From the NCBI GenBank assembly GCA_036874045.1, contig CM072336.1:28285501-28349500 (forward strand): a DNA stretch of 64,000 nt. The letters are read 5' to 3'. How positions within the stretch are numbered: position 1 is the stretch's first letter; every line of letters begins with the position of its first letter. The notes beneath the pieces are model-generated. The model searched no databases, had not been told where the DNA came from, and saw only the letters and a program-made list of their open reading frames with translations. Below, piece by piece: positions 12,787-27,984 of the stretch. Source of the DNA: Cymodocea nodosa (lineage: Eukaryota; Streptophyta; Magnoliopsida; Alismatales; Cymodoceaceae). The translations under genes were made by a program, and so were the position numbers.

Positions 12787-13534
12787 TTCTGATAGGATTA
12801 TGATGCTTATTATAATATTAATTATTGCAGGTGTCGTCGGCAACGGGTTCGTGGCGAAGGACATGGGGTTCGAGAACTCGGCAGGGGCGGAGAAGCACCA
12901 GGCGGTGGCGCTGAGAGTGCAATCGGACATGTCGGTGTTCTACAACTGCCACATGGACGGGTACCAGGACACGCTGTACGTCCACACCCACCGGCAGTAC
13001 TACCGAGACTGCCGGATCACGGGCACAATTGACTTCATATTTGGGAACTCGGCGACGGTGTTCCAGAACTGCATCATGGTGGCGAGGAGGCCCATGGACA
13101 ACCAGCAGAACATCGTGACGGCGCAGGGAAGGAAGGACAGGCGGGAGCCCACCGCGCTAGTGCTCCAGAACTGCACAATCAATGCCGAACCTGCCCTGGT
13201 GGCAGTGAAGACCAAGAACCCGACCTACCTTGGCCGGCCGTGGAAGGAGTACTCGAGGACCATCATCATGCAGTGCCACATCGAGGACGTGATAAGCCCC
13301 AAGGGGTGGCTACCGTGGGTCGGCGACTTCGGAATCAACACCTGTTACTACGCCGAGTTCGACAACAAGGGGTCCGGCGCCGGCACGACCGACAGGGTGA
13401 CCTGGAGGGGAATCGTCAAGGATCCGAAGTACGAGCTGGTGCAGCAGTACACGGTGGAGAACTTCATCGATGGGGCGGAATGGATCAAGCCCACCGGCGT
13501 GCCGTACTTCCCGGGGATGCTGCCGGTGACCTAA
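11698..13534 (+). CDS. Pectinesterase with N-terminal pectinesterase-inhibitor (PMEI) pro-domain
   Basis: Two exons, 11698-12727 and 12831-13534, join to 1734 nt, 577 residues. Residues ~20-42 form a signal-anchor helix. A PMEI-like four-helix pro-region spans ~58-215 with Cys68, Cys76, Cys132 and Cys179. The dibasic-LL processing motif KRRLL is at 248-252. The mature pectinesterase domain starts at ~262. The catalytic set is present: Gln367, Gln389 and Asp390 in GYQDTL, Asp411 in IDFIFG, and Arg479 in LGRPW. The enzyme de-esterifies homogalacturonan in the cell wall. The pro-domain is known to hold it inactive until subtilases cut at RRLL in the Golgi. The protein is complete; the C-terminus ends VPYFPGMLPVT. 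The 103-bp intron carries a TA microsatellite (about 12753-12782). Which paralogue it is cannot be said. Confidence 0.95.
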
Positions 13535-15329
13535 CCCGTCCCCACGGAGAGCGCCGAGCCAGTCAAAGGCGTCGTCGCTCCTCCGCAGACTCCCTCTGAA
13601 GATTAATTAATTCGATCTCCACTTAATACAAGAAGCACCGCTGATTCAATTAATTGACCTCGTCTTATTCCTCCAATTAAGATTCCTTGTCATCGCCGAC
13701 GAGTTTAATTCTGGCCTGGACGATAAACTTAAACTTAAACTTAACTATATATATATCTATGTTATAAATGAGTATTTATATAAAGACCAAATGGATCCTC
13801 AACAGATCTTGATCCAAAAATAAAAACAAAAGTTACAACGCAACTTCACACTATGGTTTGCAATTAAAATCAAACCTATCCATTTATAAATCTAACTATA
13901 TCTAGATTAGAATTATATATTCATAAAATCTAATTTTAGCATAAACCTATCTCTTATTGTTTGATCACTTTCAAGACAAGTCACGGGTGATGCCTAATCA
14001 AATTTCTTCTACTTGTATATATATAGCTATATGCATACGGTAGATAAAGGATCCAAACAAAGATATATATATATATATAAAGTCAATCATACGATCTGCG
14101 AACAATTAACGAAGATGCGTCCTTTCGTAAATCGAAGGACATGCAACACAAGACTTGAGATCCACATGAGTCAAACAAATTTATGAGGTGAGTTAATCTA
14201 TATTTCTTTAGCATTGTGGTTCTCATGACATCAATCGGCGTTGGCTTTTTCTTAATAAAAGCATGTCTGGCTGAGTTTCCTTTCAATTATGAGATTTATT
14301 AGGCACCACTCAAAAACCGTTTTCTCAATTAATCGGAGGGAAATATATTTATTTGGTGACGTGGGACGTCGCAAACGCTGCCAGGAGACCAGAGTAATGT
14401 CTGCCTGACAAGATTGAGAACACTGCTCTTCGTGCAGCAAAACCATACAGTTCTTTTGTAATATACATAAAAAAGTAATGTAGTGCAATGTATTGTACTG
14501 TATTATATTATAAGGAGCGCAGCGTTAGCTTTCAAAATGGTAAATTTATTAAAATCTGTGTGAGAACCTTCAGTGTCCGTCCTTTTGTTGGACCAGTGCA
14601 GCGCGGTGAGTAAATTTCCTGATAAAGAAAACCCCAAGCGACCTTGGAATCTGAATCTCTTTTCTGATACCTCTACTTCCGGTTTTAATCTCTGCCCACC
14701 ACTTGCCATGAAGCATTGAATCGAGTGAGCGGAAAAAGGATGATACCTTTTTCTCGTAGGGAAGGAAGCATTGAATGCAAAAATCTCTTGCTAATCGGAC
14801 AGAGGGGAGGGGGCACCTGCTCAACGTATCGACTGTGGCGAACAGGAGGGGGTTGGGTCTTGTGCAATCTCTTCGTCACTCGGTTCCATGCAAAATATGT
14901 GTAAACACCAACAGACCAACTTTCCCATTCGCATGTGGTGTGTAGATGAATACGATTCCTCTGCATAAATGATCGAAAAGGATCCTTTGCTGCGATTACG
15001 GAAGGAAACGGAGAAGATTTCTTTGTATCTGCTTTCCTCGCTTCGTAAATGAATGATACTACACCCCTTGCTTCAATAATGTCAGCCCTGATACCGCCAC
15101 TGCTACCCCCATCTTGTCTGACCTTTATGTCTGCCGCTCTGCCACACATCCTTTCTGTCCACCCTAATCTTTGTTGTCGATCTCGGCCTCTCTCCTCTTC
15201 CGCCTAAACTCATGTAATAATATAAACGGAGGGGGAGGAGGAAGAGGAACCGGAACCAACGAAGAGCCGAAGAGCCAAGGGTTTGGAGAAGGGAGAGCCC
15301 AACCAAGGAACGAACCTGTTAGGGTAGCC
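13535..15329. other. Intergenic DNA between pectinesterase and AGO7
   Basis: This contains the 3' end of the pectinesterase transcript and the AGO7 promoter and leader. A TA run lies near 14,060-14,080. No supported coding region was seen; the long minus-strand frame at 14,685-15,149 shows no family resemblance. The leader just before the AGO7 ATG is purine-rich (GGAGGGGGAGGAGGAAGAGG near 15,227). Confidence 0.5.
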
Positions 15330-15479
15330 ATGGAGGAAGCCGAAGAGCACGAGAGTAAAGTTTACACCACCCACAAGGGGGGGAGGAGGACGCCTCAACA
15401 CCTCCACTATGGGCTGTGCTACCAAAGCTACCCCACACCTCTCTTGCCTCTCCTTCCTTTGCCACCTCCTATGCTCTTA

Positions 15480-15511
<32 letters not shown>

Positions 15512-18500
15512 GCAGCATGCTTGGACCCATCAGCCAAGAACAAAGGCACACCATGATCGCCATCACGACCGCCAGACCACCTTGTGCAAGCAGAAAAGGA
15601 ATGTCTCAATGCAAGCGGCAATGCTGGAGGCCCATCTCACTACCATGTTCCCTCTTCCGAGAGGTACCCACTTATCTTCAACTCACCTACCACCTTCTTC
15701 TTCTTCTTCATCCGCCTTGCTTGACCACAAACCAGCTTCGGAGGTTTCTTCACAAATGCGGGCCAGGTGTCCAGGCAACAACGAGGGAGGCGCTGGAGCT
15801 GATTTTTGTTGTCCACAAGATCAAATCCCGGTATCAGTAACAACAAAATCGCCAACTCCGGCGGTAGCAGCAAAGATACCGAAAACGACCACCGCGTCCC
15901 GCCCACTTGTCGCCGCCAGACGCCCGGACGCTGGTGGGCAGGACGGCCATGCCATCTCCCTTCTAGCCAACCATTTCCTCGTCGAGTTCGATCCGTCGCA
16001 GAAGATATATCATTACGACGTCGACATATGTCCTCGCCCTCCCAAAGAAATCGCTCGGACGATAAAGAGGAAGCTGGTGGAGGACAACCCCGATGTACTC
16101 TCCGCTTCGCTGCCAGCGTTTGATGGCCGCAGGAATCTGTACTCCCCGGTGGAGTTCCAGGGCGACAGGCTCGAGTTTTATGTGGCCCTTCCGATTCCTG
16201 CAGCGGACTGCTCTCCTTTCTTCGCCGGCGGCAACCATGCAGAAGCTCCAATCCCCCAGAAGCGCAAGGTTTTCAAGGTAAGCGTGAAGCTCGTGTCGAA
16301 GCTAAGCGGGCAGAGCCTGAACAAGTACCTGAGCAAGAACCTGGAAGATGAAGAAGAAGACGCCGGCGTTCCTCTCCCTCAGGATTACCTCCAGGCCTTG
16401 GACGTCGCGCTACGGGAGAGCCCGGCGGAGAAGTGCGTCGCGTTGGGGAGATCACTGTACCCCAGGCCCGTGGATTGCGCCGGAGACGTTGGAGGTGGTG
16501 TCGTCGGATCGATAGGCTTCTTCCAGAGCCTCCGACCGACCCAGCAAGGACTGGCTCTCAACGTCGACTTTTCCGTCACTGCCTTCCATGAGAGCATCGG
16601 CGTGATCGCGTACCTCCAGAAGCGCTGTGAGTTCCTTCGGGATCTCCCCCTAAGGAAGGGCAAGATGCTGGCCGGCGAAGATAGGAGGGAGGTGGAGAAG
16701 GCTCTGAGAAACGTCCGGGTCTTCGTGTGCCACCGGAGAACAGACCAGAGGTATCGCGTCCACGGCCTCACCGATGATATCACGGAGAACCTGAAGTTTA
16801 GGGATAGAGACGGGAAGGAGCTGAAGGTTGTGGATTATTACAAGGAGGTATACGACCACGACATCCAATTTATAAACCTTCCTTGCCTTCAGATCAGCAG
16901 GAGCAAGGCGTGCTATCTTCCGATGGAGCTCTGCGTCGTTTGCGAAGGCCAGCGGTTCCTGGGGAAGCTCACCGACGACCAGACCGTGAAGATTCTTAAG
17001 ATGGGGTGCCAGAAGCCACGAGAACGGAGAGAAGCCATCAATGGGATCATGGGTAGAGTAGGAGACGTCGGCCCAACTTGGTAATCAGAAAAGCCCCCAC
17101 TGGTTCTTAATTACTTTCTTGCTTGCTTCATGTGCGAGATTCTTGAGATGGTGGTCTGTTCTTGACAGTGGTAGATACGCAAGCGGCTTCAATCTTCATG
17201 TTTCGCGGGAGATGACTCAGTTGCGAGGAAGGGTCCTCCAGCCTCCCAAGTTGAAGCTTGGCGATGGTGGGCATGTCCGACATATAACTCCGACGCGGAA
17301 GGATCGGCAGTGGAATCTACAGGACAGTCATGTTGCCGAAGGCACCAAGATCAGGAGGTGGGCGCTCGTAAGTTTTGGTGGCTTGCATGAGCAGCACGCC
17401 TGCATCCCCAAGTTCATTGCGCAATTGTCCCACAAGTGTGAGAAGCTGGGCATGTATCTGAACAGGAACACCATCGTCCGCCCCTTGTTCGAGCAAGTTC
17501 AAGTGTTGAACAATGTGGCTGTTTTGGAGGCGAAGCTGCGGAAGATACACGAAGCTGCAGCTGGGAATCTGCAGCTGCTCGTTTGTGTGATGGAGAAGAA
17601 ACACAGAGGCTATGCAGATCTTAAGCGAATTGCCGAGACTAGCATTGGTGTGGTCAGCCAGTGCTGTCTGTACTCCAACCTCGGCAAGCTGAGCTCGCAA
17701 TTTCTGGTGAATTTGGCACTAAAGATCAACGCTAAGGTTGGAGGCTGCAATGTCGTGTTGTACAATGCTCTGCATCGCCAGATTCCCCGCCTTTTCGCCG
17801 AAAACGAGCCGGTCATATTCATGGGTGCCGATGTTACTCACCCACACCCGCTTGACGATTCCAGCCCTTCGGTCGCAGCAGTCGTCGGCAGCATGAACTG
17901 GCCCGCTGCAAACAAATACATTTCCAGGATGAGGTCTCAGACCCACAGGCAGGAGATCATCCTGGACCTCGAGGAGATGGTAAAAGAGCTGCTAGAGGAT
18001 TTTTACCAGGGAGGCTGCAAGCTCCCCTGCAGAATTATCTTCTTTCGTGACGGTGTCAGCGAGACCCAGTTCTACAAGGTGCTGCAGGAAGAACTTCAGG
18101 CCATCCGTAGGGCTTGCTCCAGGTTTCCTGGTTACAAGCCAACCATCACCTTCATCGTTGTTCAGAAGAGACACCACACTCGGCTCTTCCCCGTCGAGAA
18201 GAACCATCCTTCTAGCGTGTCTCTGGTGGACGAGAACATACCACCAGGAACCGTCGTAGACAATGTCATAACCCACCCAAGGGAATTTGATTTCTATCTT
18301 TGTAGCCACTGGGGGATGAAGGGAACCAGTAGACCAACACATTACCACATTCTGTGGGATGAGAATCATTTCAAGTCCGATGAGCTCCAAAAACTCGTAC
18401 ACAATCTGTGCTACACCTTTGCAAGATGCACAAAGCCAGTTTCTCTGGTTCCACCAGCTTATTATGCCCATCTTGCAGCATACCGAGGGAGACTGTATCT

Positions 18501-18624
18501 TGAGAGATCAGACATTGCGTCTTCCAGTCGGAACAAGCTCTCTCGTCCTGGTCCGCCGCCAGCACACACCATTCCACTTCCAGCACTACGGGATAACCTT
18601 AAAAGGCTCATGTTCTACTGCTGA
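15330..18624 (+). CDS. AGO7: ARGONAUTE 7 (tasiRNA-pathway Argonaute)
   Basis: Two exons, 15330-17080 and 17169-18624, join to 3207 nt, 1068 residues. The 88-bp intron falls between GPT and YASGFNLHVSREM, as in AGO7 genes. The frame is open upstream to 15171 but has no ATG there, so 15330 is the first usable start. The N-terminal ~200 residues are low-complexity: Pro/Leu-rich, then a His/Gln run coded by CAG repeats (15490-15516), then Ser runs. N, PAZ, MID and PIWI domains follow. The slicer residues are Asp805 (MGADVTH), Asp878 (FFRDGVS) and His975/977 (RPTHYHILW), and the end is LMFYC. AGO7 is known to bind miR390 and cut TAS3 RNA, making tasiR-ARF that controls leaf polarity and phase change. 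It is longer than the ~1000 residues usual for AGO7, mostly from the N-terminal extension. All catalytic residues look intact. Confidence 0.94.
15487..15517 (+). repeat. CAG trinucleotide run coding poly-Gln in AGO7
   Basis: About nine CAG units encode consecutive Gln after HHH in the N-terminal low-complexity region. Perfect CAG purity makes length variation between individuals likely. Confidence 0.9.
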
Positions 18625-21318
18625 GCTTATTTCCGATCTTCTGAACTCTCAGTTTCCATACGTGTGAAATGAATTTGTTACTTATAGCTTGTAAGAGAAA
18701 CCTCTAAATCCCATGTGAGTAGCAGTAGCAAGCAACCAGCCTGTTTGCAATCTTCTTTCAAGGCTTTTGAGCGTGGCCCCTGTGTTGAAAATGGCTGGGA
18801 TATATATAATCAAACGCTGTGCCAATCTTGTACAAACACAATTAGAATGTGAGAACATTCTTATCGTGCATGCACTGTGATCCTTTTTTCACAATTTCAA
18901 TGAACCATTACGATGAGATTCATTTAGTTAATTCGTTTTGTTCGGTGATTACTGACATGACCATTATAGATTCAAATATTTGTCAGGGTTTTCTTCGGTG
19001 ATCAGTGAGTTCCATGGACGCTCAAGATGCTTGGAATGCGTGTGTCTCACTCTGAAGTGGGCTTTGATTCTGGTTGTTCTCTTCTTGAGATCACTCCATT
19101 TTCTTGTTGTTTGATATCACACACAACTCTTTTCCTGCAATTTATTTCTCAAATTTGTCTGCTCCATGTTTACGAACAAAATGACACTAGTCTGACCGAA
19201 CCGAACTTTACATTGTATTGGCCTGATGGAGAGATTAACTAACTGATCAGTTTTTTTTTTCATCCTCAGAGAAGCTTCCAAAGTAGGAGTGCAATTACAG
19301 TAACGCCAGTCTCGCAGTGGCCCGGTGGAGAGATTTGATCAGATTCATTTAGTTGCTCTTTAATGCCCGACTTGAATCTGTGTTCTTAATTGTCTGCAGA
19401 TTATGGGTGTTGGCCATGTGCCTGCATGGTAGAAGAGCAAATCAATCAATGCCCCCAAGCTTTCCCACCACTGCAAGTGTACTGGAAACATACACTTTGT
19501 GGTACTACTTCTTAATCCCCCGTCACACATTCAAATACGAAATTTTATGTCTGTCTGAAGAATTTCAAAACCACCCTTTTAAATGTAGAAGCATTGTAAC
19601 ATCATGTCATTCTTGTTTCCGATTTAAATAGGTTCTCTAGGGCAAGTGAGTGTGGTATGTAACTCGTCACCTGATATTCTCGTGTAAACCGATTCTCATG
19701 TATTGTACAGAAAAGTTACCTTCACCCAGGCAGGGGAAAGAACACAACGGTGGAGGCAGCAGCTATGATAGGGACGGGTATTCATCGTCAATATATTTGT
19801 TGATGCCAAACTTTTCGTTCTCCTCCTGTGTTTCCTCCCTCTGAATGCCGTTTTCCTGGGAAAATGCAGCAGAGCAGCACATGCTTGCAAGTTCCATCTT
19901 GGTGAGGCAGTCATGGATTTCTGCATCAAAGTTTGCAGGGAAGAGCTCTCTTCTGTTTTCCAAGATGGGGGGGGAGTTCTTCAGTTTACAATGGGTGAGC
20001 TGTATGCATCATTTGATGCCAGTCTTGAATGATTGATTCTTGGGCAATGGGCATTTTGTGGAAATTCCCATCTCATCCTCTGAAGAGGTACCTATGCATT
20101 CAAGATCGTAAATGACGTCTGTCTCATTGTCACTCAGTAAATGCCTTCTCACTACGTGAGCTGTGTATAATTCCGATTCCAGTATATATCATCTGGCTTG
20201 GTTTGATTTATGCAATTTTATTCTTTATTTGATTTTCTATTGTGTGTTATATATGATTTGGGCAAAAAAAAAATCATCCAAGTGAATTTCTAGATTTAGA
20301 GAGAAAACAGAGTTATGTAATTGTACATTCATAAAGGTGGTGGCTTTCTTTTCAATTATAATCATTAACTTAATCGATATTACACGCCTTTGGTCTACGG
20401 GTGAGGTATTTTATCTAATCTACGTCATTTGTGAATTGTTAACGGGTGTCTATATATTCAGAAAATAGTAAAAAAATTGGAAAGGATTTTCTTATTTTAT
20501 TTTATATATATAAGAAATTTTTTTTTTTAAACCTTTTGATCTTTAAAATTGACAAAAAAGTTAAAGGATTGAAAAAATAATTTTGATATGAAAATTATTT
20601 ATCTTTATTAGATAAAAATTGATATTAGGAGAGATATATAAATAATAAAAATATGTGAAATATATTTTATGTGATAATTTTTATCACAGTTGATTTTATT
20701 TTATATTATTTTTAGTAAATTTTGTTATTTTTTATTTTATAGATAAATATAAATTATAGTTAATTTATTAATTTTAACATTTTATTTTGTAAATAAATAT
20801 ACATATTTTATGTTTTATATTTTTTTATATAAATACATATATTTTAAATTTTATCATTTTCTATTCTGTATACGAATATTTTGATTTTTTACTAAATTTT
20901 CGTTAATTTCTATTATTTTTTTCTCATAATTTTTTGTAATATTTTGTGAATATTTTTCCACCAATTTCTAAACTCACAGACACTTGTAATGTGTCTAGAA
21001 AAGAGAACAAAAGTTTGTAAAATGGCTGTTTAATTATCATTAAATAATTACTTCTCATAACTTATCTTTAAAAAAATTATTAAACTTGTTAAACAATATT
21101 TCGTTTTCTGGATGAATTTAATATATCACTTTAAATTGGATTAATAGGTGAAATATGATTTACGTGGGAACGTCGGAGCTGGAGCACCGAAAAGGAAGGA
21201 GAGTCCGAAAGCCCAAAAAGCGAGAGGGCAGAGGGCTTCGATTTCCTTTTCCAATTTTCTTGTTCTTTTTCTATATTTTTTTTCCTCTCGTTCCTTCCCG
21301 TTGTCTTGCAGAACTCGG
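18625..21318. other. Intergenic, strongly AT-rich in its right half
   Basis: The AGO7 3'-UTR begins here. From about 20,460 to 20,960 the DNA is almost only A and T, with repeated words such as TTTTATTTTATA, and no coding signal. The last ~170 bases are the isocitrate dehydrogenase leader, with a pyrimidine tract and TTGCAG at 21,306-21,311 that could be an acceptor of a 5'-UTR intron. Confidence 0.5.
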
Positions 21319-23988
<2,670 letters not shown>

Positions 23989-25065
23989 TGGTTTTTAATC
24001 CTCATCTCTCTCTCTCTCCTTTGCGATACATTTTGATTCCATTTAAATATTAACCGACCTTTTTGACATTTTATTCCACTATTGTAGACTGGCAAAAAAG
24101 GTTGTTATGCATCGCCAGTGTTTATTCTTCACTCTCAGAATAATATACTGCTGTACTTGATCAGGCAAGCGGATTGTTTTTGTTGCACATATGCATGGAA
24201 GTGCACATCATGTTTGATTTCCGATTCATTAACTAATCCTAAGATGCTAGGAAAAATTCAAGTCGGCACCTGGTTCTGGCACAGATGGCTATTGTTGTCT
24301 TGGTGCTTTGATCGGTCCTTGTTCCACTTGTTTTTGTCACAAATGGTGGAGCGTTGTCCAGCTTTGCATCTTGTGAAGATCTTTCTGCATGGGCTACGAA
24401 AGTCTCGTATGAGGACGCGAGCGATTTATCGCTTAATTTTCTGTAAATACGAAGTCTCCAATTTTTCATTTTTGGTGTAGGAAGGAGTTGCCGTAACTTT
24501 AGAAAAAGAGATGGGCTGCAGAATCCTCTTCGAGTAACGATTAAACAATCCAAGCCAGCCTAACCGAAGAAACGAGACCTTTTCAAAGCCATTTCTACTT
24601 TCCTGACGCTTCTAGGCCCCTTACGATTCCTACGTCCATCCCACGCCAGATCAACCTTGCATCACTCCCAATAAATTTCTTTGTTGCATCACTCCCCTTG
24701 CCGTATACCTTACGGAAAGTAATTCATGGAGTTTTGATAGATCGTAGATCGATATGATCCCATCCTATCATCCTTGCGTTGTACGGTCATTTGAATCTCT
24801 TAAACTGCAAGGCGAGGAGGGCACTTCATCTTCATCAAATATACACACACCTTGCTTAGCCCTAACCCCCGGCCGCCCCACCAAACGGAAGCCATCCGTC
24901 CGTCAAACCCCACGTTGCAACCTCACCACCGACCCCCTCCCCCATCCGCACATACGACCTACCAACCCTATATGCATACCGTCACCGACCCACCATTCCT
25001 TTATTTTCCTATCTTTCTTAGAAATAACGATAGAGAGCTTGCTACGGCCCAGCCACTGCGAGAAA
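23989..25065. other. Intergenic DNA and chalcone isomerase promoter/leader
   Basis: The left part is the isocitrate dehydrogenase 3' region with a CT run (about 24,007-24,018). The right part, from about 24,750, becomes C-rich and includes the MYB-type AC element listed separately. No other coding region is supported. Confidence 0.5.
24957..24968 (+). promoter_or_regulatory. Candidate AC element (R2R3-MYB site) before chalcone isomerase
   Basis: The word ACCTACCAACCC is about 100 bases before the chalcone isomerase ATG. It contains ACCTACC, the AC-I element, and overlaps a second ACCAACC. These are known binding sites of R2R3-MYB regulators of phenylpropanoid and flavonoid genes. A CACGTT word lies ~45 bases further upstream. 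Whether the site lies before or inside the leader is unknown, since the transcription start is not visible. Confidence 0.5.
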
Positions 25066-26021
25066 ATGGCCACCACCACCGGTGCCGGCGTCCTGGTGGA
25101 CGGAGTCTCATTCCCTCCCTCTTCCCGCGCCCCGGGCTCCCCCAACACGTTCTTCCTCGCTGGCGCCGGTTGTTCATCACTGACCACCCGCTGCAACAGC
25201 TACCAACTTTACTTAATTAATCAACGAACCCAACTCTCAAGGCGATCGATCGTATTTTGCAGGCGCGAGGGGGCTGGAGATAGAAGGCAAGTTGATCAAT
25301 TTCACGGCCATTGGCGTGTATCTCGAGGAAGCCACGTCCCTGTCGGCCCTTGCCCCCAAGTGGAAGGGCAAGACAGCCGACGACCTGTCGGGCTCGGTTG
25401 AGTTCTTCAGAGACGTCGTCGCCGGTCCGTTCGAGAAGTTCTTCAGGGTGACCATGATCAAGCCCCTCACCGGAGCGCAGTACTCCGAGAAGGTGACCGA
25501 GAACTGCGTCAACATCTGGAAGTCCGTCGGGATCTACACCGAGAGCGAAGGTCAAGCCGCCCACAAGTTCAGGGAGATCTTCAAAGACCAGGTGTTTCCT
25601 CCTGGGTCTTCCATCTTGTTCACCCAGTCCCCTGCCGGAAAGGTCACGGTCAGTACTACGAAATTCCTCTTCTCTGTTACCTCTATTATCACGACTTCGA
25701 AATTCGTTGCTGATAAACTCTGATTCCACTCTTTTGGCTTTGGCGCGGCGAATGAAGATCGCGTTTTCCAAGGACGACTCGGTGCCGGAGGTGGGGAATG
25801 GGGTGATAGAGAACAAGCCCATGTCTGAGGCTGTGCTCACTTCCATCATCGGAGCCAACGGAGTCTCTCCGGCGACGAAGCGGAGCTTAGCCGAGCATGT
25901 GGCTGCGATGCTTGATTGTCCCGGTGACGACGGACGTGGCAAAGCGGAAGAGGCTGCGAAGTTGGATGGTTCCGGCGTTGGTGGCAAGGCCGAGAAGGCC
26001 GCCGATGGCACGCCAGAGTGA
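25066..26021 (+). CDS. CHI: Chalcone isomerase (chalcone-flavanone isomerase, type I-like)
   Basis: Three exons, 25066-25168, 25263-25648 and 25758-26021, join to 753 nt, 250 residues. The active-site residues known from alfalfa CHI have clear equivalents: Arg37, Thr49 (FTAIGVYLE), Tyr108 (AQYSEKV) and Asn115. At the specificity pair the protein has Ser192-Ile193, the combination usual for type I enzymes, which take naringenin chalcone, rather than Thr-Met of legume type II. The enzyme closes chalcone to (2S)-flavanone at the entry to flavonoid and anthocyanin synthesis, in the cytosol. The C-terminal ~35 residues (after [10 protein letters not shown]) are a Gly/Ala/Lys/Glu-rich tail without homology that I recognise. 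Introns interrupt after LAGAG and after GKVT. The third-exon acceptor is GAATGAAG, weaker than usual but the only one that keeps [12 protein letters not shown]. Confidence 0.93.
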
Positions 26022-27775
26022 GCACCAGCGACAGGGTAAAAGTTGAGTTAAACTCGCCGTAACGTAAGTCCACCACTTCCTTAACGCGGGTTCGACCCTT
26101 GCCCCCTTCACCACCGTTTAAACGAAAATAAGTTGCGTCGAACGGCATCGTTTGATTCAACAGTGTTTGTTAGATCTTGTCGTGTCTTTTAATGAGTTAA
26201 GTATAACATGGGAAAAGCAGTTCGAAAATCTGAATTCCAAACAACCTGATCAGTTTAGGAATTGAACCCTTAAGATTTGAATTCGTAAAGGATCTAAAGA
26301 ATTTATTATAACTTAATGCATACAAAATGGGAAAGATACTCTCAAACTCACCGTAGGAGAAGGAAATATGGATGATTTATTTAAAATAGTTTCGATCTCA
26401 TAAATTTTGAAATGAAAATTTTAATTATAGCAATCCAAAGTTTACGAGAGTTCTGATGAAGAAGATTCTAAACCATTAAAAAATTTTGGTCTACAAATCA
26501 ATTTCTTAATTGAACTTAAATTGAAATTGATCTTTTTGACCAGAAATGGCACCTTAACAAATTTCGTGATCAATAAAGTAAGTATCCTACGGTCCATCCT
26601 ACCGTTCCATCTCATGGAGACCAAAGCATGATTCCATCGCATGGAAACCATTCTTTCATGCATACCGTGCACTCAAATAAGATGATCATGTCGACAAAAG
26701 CAACAAAAGTTATTTATATTCTAACCTTAAATAAAGAAAAACACAAAATTAGTTATTCACAATATTTTTTATTTTGCTTATGTTCTCCCAAAATATATCT
26801 AACAGGTATAATAAGTCTAAAATATAAATTTAATAAGTCATTTTAACATCAGTCTAAAATATAATAATAATATATTATGTATGTAACAAAGAAGTTTAGT
26901 AAAAAAAATGTATTCTTGTTACAAATAAAAATACATCCTACAAATTATAATAATACTTAGGGTCACAATATCAAGATTATTCATATATTTTCATATTTAG
27001 TTTAGTTGTGACTTTATATTTACTTTCTACGATAGAAACCAACTATTACATATATCTTATTGTGACTAAGGTCAAATACATTGAGTGCCTGAGACAAAGT
27101 CAAACATATCATTCATTTTAATATATATCAAATTTCACTTTAAGTCTAATAATGACATGTACTAATCTTAAGAATTTATGTAAAATCTCATTATTTGTAT
27201 AAATATATAATTATATTATAATGAATATAAATTTACAATAGCATAATATGTTTATGTTTATGAATTTGAAATATATAACAATACCCCTATAAATATAACC
27301 AAACATTATTCTATAATGCATAACACTAATGACAAATAATTATGAATATAATCACATAACTCAGCATAATTACTAAAATCATGCGTAAATCTCAAATAAG
27401 ATTATTTTTTAACTAAAGAAAGAAAGACAAAGAAAATTACAAAAATGCAATAATATTTCTTTTTTTTTTCTCTCCTTCTCCTCTTCTTTTTCTTCTTCTT
27501 CTTCGCCTTCTCACTCACTCTCTCTCTCTCTCTCTCTTTCACGTTACGTATATATATATATATATATATATAGTTAAATATATAAGTGAGGCGGTGCATG
27601 TAATGTAATGATAAATTAAAGCCGAGTCCTTTCAGAAAAGGGAAAAACAAGCATTGATGGATCGAACGTAGAAACTAATCACACCCAGCAAATAATTTGG
27701 AAACCATGAATATGATCTGTCTTACAACGCATAATCAAACTTTGGAAGTAAATCGATCAAATCTGTACGTGCAGG
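26022..27775. other. AT-rich intergenic DNA, no gene seen
   Basis: This lies between chalcone isomerase and the convergent malectin/LRR gene. It is mostly AT-rich without coding frames. Near 27,460-27,575 there is a run of pyrimidine-rich DNA, a CT microsatellite (about 27517-27538) and a TA microsatellite (about 27547-27573). Confidence 0.55.
27517..27573. repeat. Adjacent (CT)n and (TA)n microsatellites
   Basis: A CT run of about 11 units is followed ten bases later by about 13 TA units. They lie about 200 bases past the stop of the minus-strand malectin/LRR gene. Both are simple repeats likely to vary in length. Confidence 0.9.
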
Positions 27776-27953
27776 TTACTGGGCCATGCCCAAAACAACA
27801 AGCAATGTGGCAAGAGATATGAAAAATAGCATGGAGAACATGTTGGGTTCCTTGTCTGCGGCTCCGTTAGTCATGGCGTCGTTTTCAGTTTCCAAGCAAG
27901 CTGGATCGACGTTGCACAGATACTTGTTTTTCGATATACTGCAGATGAAGGAC

Positions 27954-27984
<31 letters not shown>

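Noticed and set aside
14685-15149. Minus-strand frame of 154 codons upstream of AGO7
   Set aside because: No recognisable domain, no sensible splice context, and low similarity to any family I know; likely chance in a leader region.
15171-15329. Upstream extension of the AGO7 frame
   Set aside because: The frame is open but has no ATG before 15330, and the composition is leader-like (purine-rich); the start at 15330 gives the AGO7-like MEEAEEHESK beginning.
16273-16783. Minus-strand frames inside AGO7 exon 1
   Set aside because: Shadows of a GC-rich coding exon; the plus-strand AGO7 frame explains the region.
20460-20960. Possible matrix-attachment or origin-like function of the AT-rich block
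   Set aside because: Only base composition supports it; no specific motif set could be shown.
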